Source of the DNA: an uncultured Clostridia bacterium
Lineage (GTDB): Bacteria; Bacillota_A; Clostridia; UMGS1840; HGM11507
Length of the DNA stretch: 7,706 bases
Assembly (NCBI GenBank): GCA_934403665.1
Contig: CAKRUL010000049.1
Location: 1 to 7,706 of the forward strand
Reading direction: 5' to 3'
Part shown: piece by piece, positions 1-7,111 of the stretch
Numbering within the stretch: position 1 is the stretch's first letter
Layout: each line of letters opens with the position of its first letter
Translations under genes and position numbers: made by a program
The notes under the pieces: model-generated
Database searches by the model: none
Told to the model about the DNA's origin: nothing
The model's input: only the letters and a program-made list of their open reading frames with translations

Positions 1-360
1 ACCCACAATACCGCCGGTAGCTCCCCATCCGCTGGAAGAAATGCTTCCGGCATTGCTGCAGAGAGAAATGGTTCCGGAAGTATTATTCAAATTTCCCACC
101 ATTCCGCCTACGTGACTGGTTGCGGCAATGGTTCCTTCATTTCTGCAGCCGGTAAGAGTGATCTTACTTTTGCCCGTTGCCGCACCTACAATACCTCCGG
201 CAATGCTACCGGTGATTTTTGCTTTGTTGACGCAATTGATATATTGCGTTTCATTGCCTGCGGAGCCGGCAATTCCTGCCGCCGTTGTGCCATTGACAGT
301 TCCCGCCACAGTCAGATTTTGAATGACGGTACCCCATTTCAGTTCACCAAACAATCCAAC
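1..360 (-). repeat. GLUG-like protein repeats (about four units)
   Basis: Residues 98-217 of the truncated exported protein contain about four imperfect units. Each has a short strand with Asn or Cys, a Gly-Thr/Ser-Ile/Val turn (GTVNG, KITGS, GTIAA, GSISS) and a closing G-G/A-[IM]-[VA]-G. This matches the general form of GLUG motifs, which stack into beta-helix-like surfaces. The units are divergent at DNA level, so this is a protein repeat and not a recent tandem duplication. The array continues past the left edge, so the unit count is a minimum. Confidence 0.65.
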
Positions 361-651
361 ATTACTGCCGCTTGTGATATTGAGGGTTACGGTTTTTCCG
401 TTTCCCTTCAGTTTGCCGCCAAAAGATGTAACAAATGCATTGGCGTCTAAGATGATGTCGTTCTCCAATTGATAAACGGTGGTCGACTCCGTCTGTCCGT
501 TTAATGCCAAAAGATCCGCCGCTGTTTTGATCAGATACGGACTTTCTGCTGTTCCGGCACCCTCCCATGTGTCTGCATATACACCGGTCATCGGAATACC
601 GGCGGTAAACAGAAAGAGTACTGCCAGGAATAAACTAAAATGCTTTTTCAT
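1..651 (-). CDS. Exported GLUG-like repeat protein, N-terminal part (runs off left edge)
   Basis: This frame is open from an ATG at 649-651 to the window edge with no stop, giving 217 residues of a longer protein. The start is set by a strong AAGGAGG site 7 bases upstream. Residues 1-26 are a clear Sec signal peptide (MKKH, hydrophobic core, VYA before D27). Residues 29-57 carry the WEGAGTAESPYLIKTAADL pattern that commonly opens GLUG or beta-helix surface proteins. A likely beta-rich stretch follows (YQLENDIILD, residues 60-69). From about residue 98 there are glycine-rich units of 25-30 residues ending in GIAG, GIVG, GMVG and GIVG, each followed by a Cys/Asn-containing strand (INCVN, TGCRN, SLCSN). 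Known GLUG proteins are surface adhesins, peptidases or carbohydrate-active proteins. Here the function is unknown because the C-terminal part is missing. It follows the lyase gene on the same strand, which suggests a cell-surface role. The protein class is fairly secure; the function is not. Confidence 0.85.
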   Translation of the reverse strand, partial: MKKHFSLFLAVLFLFTAGIPMTGVYADTWEGAGTAESPYLIKTAADLLALNGQTESTTVYQLENDIILDANAFVTSFGGKLKGNGKTVTLNITSGSNVGLFGELKWGTVIQNLTVAGTVNGTTAAGIAGSAGNETQYINCVNKAKITGSIAGGIVGAATGKSKITLTGCRNEGTIAATSHVGGMVGNLNNTSGTISLCSNAGSISSSGWGATGGIVG

Positions 652-658
652 GTGTAAT

Positions 659-665
659 CCTCCTT
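659..665 (-). promoter_or_regulatory. Ribosome binding site of the GLUG-like protein gene
   Basis: The minus strand reads AAGGAGG here, 7 bases before the ATG at 651. It is a near-perfect Shine-Dalgarno sequence, and it decides the start of a reading frame that has no stop inside the window. Confidence 0.85.
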
Positions 666-675
666 TTTATTTTTT

Positions 676-684
676 GATTTTATA
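676..684 (-). promoter_or_regulatory. Possible -10 element upstream of the GLUG-like gene
   Basis: The minus strand reads TATAAAATC in an A/T-rich stretch 28 bases before the ATG. TATAAA differs from the consensus -10 hexamer by one base. No convincing TTGACA-like -35 lies 16-19 bases upstream (AAATAC is found at 17-base spacing), so any promoter would be weak or activator-dependent. The alternative is that this is simply A/T-rich leader sequence and the gene is read from the upstream operon. Confidence 0.25.
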
Positions 685-709
685 GAAATTTTTCCGATTG
701 CGTATTTTC

Positions 710-741
710 TTTTTCTCCGCCATGTTGGCGGCGGAGAAAAA
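710..741 (-). other. Perfect 12-bp inverted repeat (hairpin) after the lyase gene
   Basis: The arms at 710-721 and 730-741 are exact reverse complements (GGCGGAGAAAAA) around an 8-base loop. The G+C core is seven pairs and the outer five are A/T. It sits 10 bases after the lyase stop codon, where an intrinsic terminator would be expected. However, in the direction of transcription the T-run comes before the core and an A-run follows it, the opposite of a rho-independent terminator. It may be a transcript-stabilising or processing hairpin, a partial attenuator, or a binding site for a dimeric protein. Confidence 0.6.
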
Positions 742-751
742 ATTTGAATGG

Positions 752-3700
752 TTAAGGTTTGTTCACACAGATGCTCTGCGGTGCATACACCGGAGCCTGG
801 ATGACTCCGTCCTTTTCATAAATCATATAGGGACGCATATAATAACGGGCTCCCAAAAGCTTGGCCGTCCCGAGCAATTCGATGCCGAAATTTCCCTTGG
901 TGTTCCGGGATTTTCCCTCCAGAATGATAACGCCTTCTGTCTGATATTCCGGCAAAGGATTGCTGGTATGACAGAGCATTCCGTATTCCTTCACGGTGAC
1001 ATCCGGAGAGGAAATCACGGTTCCGAAGGTAACGCTGGAATCGTCCGACGGCACAAACGGAGTGGCAAATTCCTGAATTTCTGCCCGGGAAGGCTGCTGA
1101 GCGGTTACCTTCAGCTGATACTGCCCGTTATACAGACTCAGATCCACATATTCCGGATCCTTTGCCCAGGTGATTCCGTTTCGGGTAACCCGATCGGAAA
1201 GGGTTCTCTGTTCGGCATCCTTGATCTGGACAACCTCTGTGACGTTGGGATAATAAACCGATACCTCGTTATCCTGCTCCATGCTGGAAACCGAAATTTC
1301 CCCGTTTGCGGACACAGCGGAAACAGGCTCATTTGCGTGGAACTGACGAACACCGTTTATGGTGGTTTGCGTTCCCTCTGCCAGCAGAACGGAATCTCCT
1401 TTGACCGCCAATGCAGCACCCGTGAAAGAAACGGCTCCGTTCTCTGCCGTGACAGTGGTATCGGCGTCACCTTTATTGATATAAACCTTTGTTCCGTCCG
1501 CGAAGGTCAGAAGAAGATAGGTTTCATATTCCGTTCTGGTGATTTGCTGTGCAGTTTCATCGCTCTTATGAACCGACAGGGTCGTCACCATTTTGGTCTG
1601 GTTCACCTTCGGTGTTTTGAATACAATCCGGTTGTGAACCTGTGCGTCCGGATCCGGCGTATTGGTCGTGTCACTGTCCTTCTCCTTCGGCCAGCTGTTG
1701 CCTGCAAGGTCGGTAAAGCCCTCCAGATACTGTGCCGTGGTCTGTGCCGGATACTGCACCGCCGCGTCCAGAACAGCGCCGTTATTCACGATTTTCACGG
1801 TGCTGTCCGTATATTCCGATTCCGGAATCTCTTTTTCCGATTGCAGCCAGTATTCAAAATTGACGGTCTCACCCGATTTTGCCGCCAGATCATCGATGAC
1901 GACAAAAACATCCGGGCGGATATACAAAATATGCCGTTTGACTTTTCCGAGTGTGTTGGGGCTGCCGCCCGTCTGGGCTTTATACGCCTTGGTGGCATCG
2001 CCTGCCACATAGTCGAAAACGCCGGAATTCAGAAAACCGGTGATCCTTCCTTCTGCCTCCGCATCGCCCCACGGCTGCCCCTGTCCGCCGTCAAAGGTGA
2101 TGGCATTGTGCGCATAGGTCTGAATGGTATAGTTCTTATGATGCGGACTCAAATAATAAGGATAATATCCGCTGTCAATTGCCAAACGCTGACCGTATGC
2201 CTGGATCACAAAGCTGTTATTATCGGCGTCGGCATGGCCGTATGTTCCGTAAGGACTGGAACGGAAGAACAGGGAAATCCGGTTCTCATCCGTCAGATCC
2301 GAATGCAGCCCGGCAAAGCCGGTGTCTTTGAAATATTTTGATTTCGGCAAATTCTCGGGGGAGCTTGCCGTGACCCCATCCAGATCGAAATAGGCGGTCA
2401 AAACGCCCCGTTCCGTCGGTTGGTTGTTCTTGGATTTTGCGGCGATCTGATTCAGTTCCCACATGGCGAACGGATTTTTCAGATTTCCTGCCAGGCGATA
2501 ATAGATATTCGCCAGATACGCTCCGTTGTCATTCTCAACCGAGACATAGGAACCGTCGCCAAAGGCGCCGACCGAGCCCAGCGGATAAATATACAGCGGA
2601 AAATAAACCTGGTTCTGATAATATGCTTTGTTCCAAAGACTGATGATTCCGCTTCCTGCAAGCTGATAATCCAGATCCATGTTCATGTATCGGAAATATC
2701 CGATCCCCGGGAAATAGGAGCCGTCCTCAATCTGATAGGGTGAGGTCTGGTTGATGTAATATTTCACCATGCTGCGCACGATCTCCTCGGAGGATTTCCG
2801 TGATGCAGTTCCCTCAATTTCACCCACGGTCAGAAGTGCCGCAGAAAGCATATATTTTCCGCAGTTCCACTCATGGGACGCTTGCGGATTTTTGAAATAC
2901 ACCTCGTTATCAAACAGGCTGTTTCCCTTTTCAAAGACCTCCGCGATCTTGGAAAGCACTGTCTGGCGCTGCTCGGTGGTCAGCGCATCGTAAATCAAGT
3001 CATAATAGCGCGCCATTCGCATCGCATACTGGCTCATCAGTGAATCCGTGTTCGCATCCCAAGCCGGCATATTGAATTTTGCCATATCCGTCAGATTGGT
3101 GACCGCATAGTCTTTCACCGATTTGCCGCTGACCACTGCGGAGGGATCGATGGAATAAACCAGAGTGGCCGCATCCATCCGGGGATAGGCATAGAAATGA
3201 AATTCTCTCCAAAACGGATTGGTGTTCCCGACTCCGTTTTCGAAATCATATTCCAGATAGGTTTGCAGTTTGCCTTTTCCGCGCCAGTCGTTCATGATGG
3301 CATTCAGTTCCTTTACCGTTTCACCATAAAGACCGGAGGCTCTCACCCGGCTGCGAAATTCCTCTTTCGTTCCGGCGCCTGCGAAAAAGCGGGGATGCGC
3401 TTGCCGTGTGATGGAGTTGACGGTCTGCGTCACATCCGGAACCGGGAAGAGAAATGCATCGTCCTCCACCAGAAATCTCCGTGCAGGCTGCCATTCTCCG
3501 TTGATGGCAGGCCAGCCGGTTCTCTGCGGAAGATGATAGCGAACGCTCCAATAATAAACGCCGGGTGCAAAGGGGGTTTCAAAGTTATAGTAGTAATCCG
3601 TAATCCCTCTTTTTTCGTAAGCGATATCCGTGAGTTCCCGATCCCGGCACACAATCAGGTCATAACTGACTGCATCATCCACCTTCCACCAGGAGAAATC

Positions 3701-4411
3701 CGGAGGATTCTGTTCACAGGTATAGTTGTCAACCGGGCGGAACCGAACCTTCAGTTTATCCGAAGCAGTGGAACCTGCCGGTGTCACCTGCCATTCCGGC
3801 CAGGCTTTCTGCGGATATTCAAACTGAACAAACACCGCATACATTCTCTGATAATCTTTCGCGACGCCTCCTAAGGAAACCGTTACGGTCTGCCCTTGAG
3901 GAACCTCCACGTGTTTTTTATAAAGATGATATTTGATGGCAGAACTCAGATGAAGCAATGCCGGAGTATCCTCGTCATACATCACCTGTTCATAGCCGCC
4001 GAAAGACGCCGTGGTATTTTCTCTCAGCCATGGCAAATAGGTGTCGGAAAGCGGAAGAGGTGTTCCCCAGCTTTCCATCCTTGCGGCAACATAGATATCG
4101 GCGCTTTTGTCAATGGTAAACTGTGCATAAACATCGTTTTCTGCTCCTCCGGCCGATCCGCCGTCCGTCTGAATCAGGGTGGAGCCGAAAATCAGCTCTG
4201 TGCAGTTGCTGGTGGAGGCTTTATGATTGTAAAGAGTATCGGTTCTTTCCGTAAACCACTGTGTGGTATACCCGACATTCTCAACCACCTGCCAGTTCTT
4301 TGGATTTTGTGTGATCGTCACCGTCCCTGCCGTCTGAGCAGGAACCATTGCAGAAGGAAATATGCCGAACAGCAGCGCCGCTGTCAATACAGTGGAAATC
4401 CATTTTTTCAT
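752..4411 (-). CDS. Exported heparinase II/III-superfamily polysaccharide lyase (DUF4962-like)
   Basis: Predicted extracellular lyase that cleaves uronic-acid-containing glycans by beta-elimination; the substrate is unknown. It has 1219 residues, well above the roughly 750-800 typical of single-unit lyases of this kind. Order: signal peptide 1 to about 26; beta-sandwich-like module about 30-200, possibly glycan-binding; Fn3-like segment about 205-315 (NPPDFSWWKVDDAVSYDL) as in DUF4962 proteins; alpha/alpha-toroid about 335-610 with SHEWN (His513) and the GIGYFRY loop (Tyr572); heparinase II/III-like beta-sheet domain about 690-890 with YGTYGHADADNNSF (His726), AIDSGYY (Asp746) and YAHNAITFDGG (His768). 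The C-terminal region, about 1030-1219, is beta-rich and ends in a module with KEYGMLCHT and ARYYMRPYM. By analogy with Pedobacter HepII, His513, Tyr572 and His726 are the likely catalytic residues. No SLH, sortase or dockerin anchor is visible. The ATG follows an AAGGAG site, 19 bases after the SLH gene. The superfamily is secure; activity and substrate are inferred. Confidence 0.9.
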   Translation of the reverse strand: MKKWISTVLTAALLFGIFPSAMVPAQTAGTVTITQNPKNWQVVENVGYTTQWFTERTDTLYNHKASTSNCTELIFGSTLIQTDGGSAGGAENDVYAQFTIDKSADIYVAARMESWGTPLPLSDTYLPWLRENTTASFGGYEQVMYDEDTPALLHLSSAIKYHLYKKHVEVPQGQTVTVSLGGVAKDYQRMYAVFVQFEYPQKAWPEWQVTPAGSTASDKLKVRFRPVDNYTCEQNPPDFSWWKVDDAVSYDLIVCRDRELTDIAYEKRGITDYYYNFETPFAPGVYYWSVRYHLPQRTGWPAINGEWQPARRFLVEDDAFLFPVPDVTQTVNSITRQAHPRFFAGAGTKEEFRSRVRASGLYGETVKELNAIMNDWRGKGKLQTYLEYDFENGVGNTNPFWREFHFYAYPRMDAATLVYSIDPSAVVSGKSVKDYAVTNLTDMAKFNMPAWDANTDSLMSQYAMRMARYYDLIYDALTTEQRQTVLSKIAEVFEKGNSLFDNEVYFKNPQASHEWNCGKYMLSAALLTVGEIEGTASRKSSEEIVRSMVKYYINQTSPYQIEDGSYFPGIGYFRYMNMDLDYQLAGSGIISLWNKAYYQNQVYFPLYIYPLGSVGAFGDGSYVSVENDNGAYLANIYYRLAGNLKNPFAMWELNQIAAKSKNNQPTERGVLTAYFDLDGVTASSPENLPKSKYFKDTGFAGLHSDLTDENRISLFFRSSPYGTYGHADADNNSFVIQAYGQRLAIDSGYYPYYLSPHHKNYTIQTYAHNAITFDGGQGQPWGDAEAEGRITGFLNSGVFDYVAGDATKAYKAQTGGSPNTLGKVKRHILYIRPDVFVVIDDLAAKSGETVNFEYWLQSEKEIPESEYTDSTVKIVNNGAVLDAAVQYPAQTTAQYLEGFTDLAGNSWPKEKDSDTTNTPDPDAQVHNRIVFKTPKVNQTKMVTTLSVHKSDETAQQITRTEYETYLLLTFADGTKVYINKGDADTTVTAENGAVSFTGAALAVKGDSVLLAEGTQTTINGVRQFHANEPVSAVSANGEISVSSMEQDNEVSVYYPNVTEVVQIKDAEQRTLSDRVTRNGITWAKDPEYVDLSLYNGQYQLKVTAQQPSRAEIQEFATPFVPSDDSSVTFGTVISSPDVTVKEYGMLCHTSNPLPEYQTEGVIILEGKSRNTKGNFGIELLGTAKLLGARYYMRPYMIYEKDGVIQAPVYAPQSICVNKP

Positions 4412-4422
4412 TGTCTCACGAA

Positions 4423-4428
4423 CTCCTT
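4423..4428 (-). promoter_or_regulatory. Ribosome binding site of the lyase gene
   Basis: The minus strand reads AAGGAG within GGAAGGAG, 11 bases before the ATG at 4411. The spacing is slightly long but usable. The site lies in the 19-base gap after the SLH gene stop codon, which leaves no room for a separate promoter and supports cotranscription. Confidence 0.7.
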
Positions 4429-4430
4429 CC

Positions 4431-7097
4431 CTATCTGTCTTTGTCTACCACAATACTCCATATCATACTGTAACGGAACAATGCTGTGATACGGTCGCCA
4501 ACCTCTACATCGGTCGCTGATCCTGCTTTTACGCGAATTCTTCCGTCACTGGTTCTCTCAATCACAGTGATCCGCCCTTTCAGCATAGTCTCTGTCAGAA
4601 GAATGTTGATGTAGTCATACGGTCCGCTTTCAAACCCGGTATTCAGGCAAAGCGCACTGTTATCCACACGCTTGGCAACGGTGCTTCTCACCACATCGTT
4701 TGCCCGCAGCAGCGTGTCAGAAGCAACCGGCCCGATCCATTTTTCGGTGCCGAGCTCCGGTGCGCCGCTTTCGTCATAACATACCTCAAAGACCTTCAAT
4801 TCGTGATAGCTGTTGGTCTGATAGCGGATGATATCGCCTTTTTCCAGTTCGTCCGGTTTGTATGTCTTGACTGCTGCATTGTCTTTCTTATAGGTATAGG
4901 TAACATCCGTATCCGTCAAATCAATATAGTCCTCGGTGTCTCCCGTTCTGACATAGAGTCTTGTCACAACGTCGCCTTCCTCGGTGACGATGGTCGCCGT
5001 TCTGTCCACTACCGACAGCGGCGTGTCAATATCGAGGATGTCCGCGCCGGCAACTTCATCCGTCCGTATCACAATAAAGTCACAAACGCTGAAATCGACA
5101 GAGGAATGATATGCGGCAACATCATATTCCACATCGTTTGCCAAATAACTGCGGGAAACCGTTTTGAATTCTTTTTCCGAAGCCGCTGCGGCGTCGAGCG
5201 GAACAAGAGCTATCGGAGTGTTTTCATCCCTTGTGATACGAATTTTGTGCACAAAGGAACAGTTATCTTTGCTCCATTTTCTCTTTTCAAAGCCAAACGC
5301 TTCACAGAAGCCGTCCGAACCGCTTTCTTCCAGTTCCTGAACGCTTTTCGCCTGTTTGATGCTGTTGATCTTGCCCTCGCCGTCTTTGGTGATCATAACC
5401 ACCTGGCTTACACTTCCGTTCTTCAGAAAGTCTCTTGCGATTTGTTCCGCAGAGACATCTTTGCTTGTCTTGTCATTCACAGTGACTCGGTCTGCGAATT
5501 CCGCAACCTGCAAACCGTCGGAAGTATCATAATATTTCATCGATGGCTTGGGATCCAGTTTGTCGCCAAGGTCACTTAAAGCGACCAGATAGACAATCGT
5601 GCTTCCTGCCGTCTGACCAACGGTGAGATAAGCGATCTTTCCGTAAGAATCCAGATATGCTTTCACCGACTTGCCCGTATACTCCGCACTCGTGTCATAT
5701 TTCAGCTGCGGGGATAAAGGATATTCCTCCCCTTTGATGACAAAGAATTTTTCTTTGTCCTGCTGGACGCTCTCAACCGTTCCCTGAACGACCTTCCGCG
5801 TCACGGTCGCTTCCACACGGTCATTGCTTTCGGCATATGTGACAATGTCAAAGCGTTTGATATCGCTGACGGAAATCGGTCCGCTTGCTCCTGTCAGAAT
5901 GACTTTGCGATCGTCCGTATTCAAATTCAGTTTTTTGGTGAAATCTTCTTCGTCTGTAAGAACAGCATTTGTTTTGTCTATCTTGCCTACTGTCATGTTG
6001 TTATATGCTGTGATAAAAACAACGTTATAGGCAGAGAAGGAATCGCTGCTGATCAGGCGGATATTGCCCATCGCCGCGTCCTTGAAAACATCTCTGTCAA
6101 AAGTAAAATAGTCTCCGTTATAGAAAATGTCCGCCGTAGAGGATATGGATACCGTCCGGATTTTTTCGTCCGCATCTTCATATGTGATTTTATTTCCCTC
6201 AAAGCTGAGATAATCCTGCCGGTCGATCACAAGCTGTTTGCTCCGGTCATTGACCCGAACCAACAGCAGTTCTTTGATCTCGCTGTCCTCATCCGCTTTG
6301 TAAAGATAATCCACAGAAAGTCCGACTAAATCGTCCAGTTCAAGACTGTCGCTCCGGTATTCCGCACCGTTGATCCGAATGCAGTTTTCCGTCGCCACTT
6401 TGCCGGACAGGGAAACCAAATCGTTTGCTTCCACAACACCCTTATCTTTGCCGGCTTTCAAGTATTTCGAAAGAAGCGTGACATCTCTGTTCGCTTCATA
6501 TTTGGTCTGATCCCCTGTGGTGACGATTGCTTCCATCACCGGAATGGTGAGCGCATTATCCACCAGTTTGCAAATTTCTTCTCTGGTGATAAAACGGCTG
6601 TAATCAATTTTCAGCCCTTTCAGCATCTCAATGGAGGATGCCGTTGTCTGATATCCCAAAGGGTATCCGCCGTCAATGTTTGCCTGATACGAATAGCCTA
6701 AAATATGAACCAGAATTTTCAATGCCTCGTATCCTGTAATGCTGTGGTCGGGACGGAAAGTGCCGTCCCCATATCCACTCAAATAACCCATACTGGTCAG
6801 AAATGTGATTTCGTCTTTTGCCCAGTGATTTGTCACGTCTGAGAAAACAGAAGCTCCCTCTGCGTTCTCAGCGTTGATGTTCAGCACATTCATGATGATC
6901 ACGGCAAATTCTGCTCTTGTCACATTGTCCTTCGGACGCACTGTCCCATCTGTGAATCCGTTGATTACCTCCAGCGCTTCCAGCTCCTCGATTGCTTCCG
7001 GATAGGAACTTGTTTCCAAATCCGAGAATTTTGCGGAGACAGGAAGACTGCCGAACAGCATTGTAATCAACAGAATCATTCCAATTCCCTTTTTCAT
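4431..7097 (-). CDS. S-layer homology (SLH) domain surface protein
   Basis: An 888-residue exported protein predicted to sit on the cell wall by binding secondary cell-wall polysaccharide. Residues 1-22 are a signal peptide (MKKGIGMILL, cleavage near VSA-K). SLH repeat 1 spans about 24-72 (FSDLETSSYPEAIEELEAL, GFTDGTVRP, VTRAEF). Repeat 2 spans about 85-134 (FSDVTNHWAKDEITFL, GYGDGTFRP, with TGYE in place of the usual TRAE). Repeat 3, about 140-188, is degenerate but keeps ITREE. SLH repeats usually occur in threes. Residues about 190-888 match no domain I recognise. They are beta-rich, acidic and divergently repetitive (for example IRINGAEY at 240-247 and FVIKGEEY at 452-459). No catalytic motif is visible, so a structural or glycan-binding role is more likely than an enzymatic one. 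The start is fixed by a strong AAGGAGG site 7 bases upstream. It is tightly linked to the gene before (12 bases) and the lyase after (19 bases). Confidence 0.9.
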   Translation of the reverse strand: MKKGIGMILLITMLFGSLPVSAKFSDLETSSYPEAIEELEALEVINGFTDGTVRPKDNVTRAEFAVIIMNVLNINAENAEGASVFSDVTNHWAKDEITFLTSMGYLSGYGDGTFRPDHSITGYEALKILVHILGYSYQANIDGGYPLGYQTTASSIEMLKGLKIDYSRFITREEICKLVDNALTIPVMEAIVTTGDQTKYEANRDVTLLSKYLKAGKDKGVVEANDLVSLSGKVATENCIRINGAEYRSDSLELDDLVGLSVDYLYKADEDSEIKELLLVRVNDRSKQLVIDRQDYLSFEGNKITYEDADEKIRTVSISSTADIFYNGDYFTFDRDVFKDAAMGNIRLISSDSFSAYNVVFITAYNNMTVGKIDKTNAVLTDEEDFTKKLNLNTDDRKVILTGASGPISVSDIKRFDIVTYAESNDRVEATVTRKVVQGTVESVQQDKEKFFVIKGEEYPLSPQLKYDTSAEYTGKSVKAYLDSYGKIAYLTVGQTAGSTIVYLVALSDLGDKLDPKPSMKYYDTSDGLQVAEFADRVTVNDKTSKDVSAEQIARDFLKNGSVSQVVMITKDGEGKINSIKQAKSVQELEESGSDGFCEAFGFEKRKWSKDNCSFVHKIRITRDENTPIALVPLDAAAASEKEFKTVSRSYLANDVEYDVAAYHSSVDFSVCDFIVIRTDEVAGADILDIDTPLSVVDRTATIVTEEGDVVTRLYVRTGDTEDYIDLTDTDVTYTYKKDNAAVKTYKPDELEKGDIIRYQTNSYHELKVFEVCYDESGAPELGTEKWIGPVASDTLLRANDVVRSTVAKRVDNSALCLNTGFESGPYDYINILLTETMLKGRITVIERTSDGRIRVKAGSATDVEVGDRITALFRYSMIWSIVVDKDR
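6534..7028 (-). repeat. Three SLH repeats (third degenerate)
   Basis: These encode residues about 24-188 of the SLH protein. Repeats 1 and 2 show the family pattern: F-S-D, an aromatic helix, then G-[FY]-x-D-G-T-x-R-P and a TRAE-type turn. Repeat 2 has TGYE where TRAE is expected, and repeat 3 keeps ITREE but has lost the GDGTFRP loop. The TRAE region contributes to binding pyruvylated wall polysaccharide in characterised SLH proteins, so affinity may differ between repeats; that last point is inference. Confidence 0.8.
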
Positions 7098-7104
7098 TCT
7101 TCAG

Positions 7105-7111
7105 CCTCCTT
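7105..7111 (-). promoter_or_regulatory. Ribosome binding site of the SLH gene, overlapping the upstream stop
   Basis: The minus strand reads TAAGGAGG: the TAA stop of the upstream gene (7110-7112) runs directly into the Shine-Dalgarno site AAGGAGG. The ATG follows 7 bases later. The overlap suggests translational coupling between the two genes. Confidence 0.85.

Noticed and set aside
112..568. Small frames on both strands near the left edge
   Set aside because: They overlap the open minus-strand frame of the exported repeat protein, which has a signal peptide and ribosome site. The small frames have neither.
710..745. Rho-independent terminator for the lyase operon
   Set aside because: The hairpin is strong, but the T-run is on the 5' side and an A-rich stretch follows on the minus strand, so the U-tract needed for release is missing. 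It is kept as a hairpin of unknown role.
698..2341. 547-codon open frame on the plus strand, opposite the lyase gene
   Set aside because: It begins with TTG inside the intergenic region, has no ribosome binding site, and its protein is rich in Cys, Arg, His and Ile with no domain pattern. The opposite strand encodes a clear lyase over the same bases, so this is a codon-bias shadow.
3197..3874. 225-codon open frame on the plus strand
   Set aside because: It lies wholly antisense to the DUF4962-like part of the lyase, has no ribosome site and no recognisable motif.
4803..5579. 258-codon open frame on the plus strand
   Set aside because: It is antisense to the SLH-protein tail, with hydrophobic and Cys-rich content typical of a shadow frame and no start signals.
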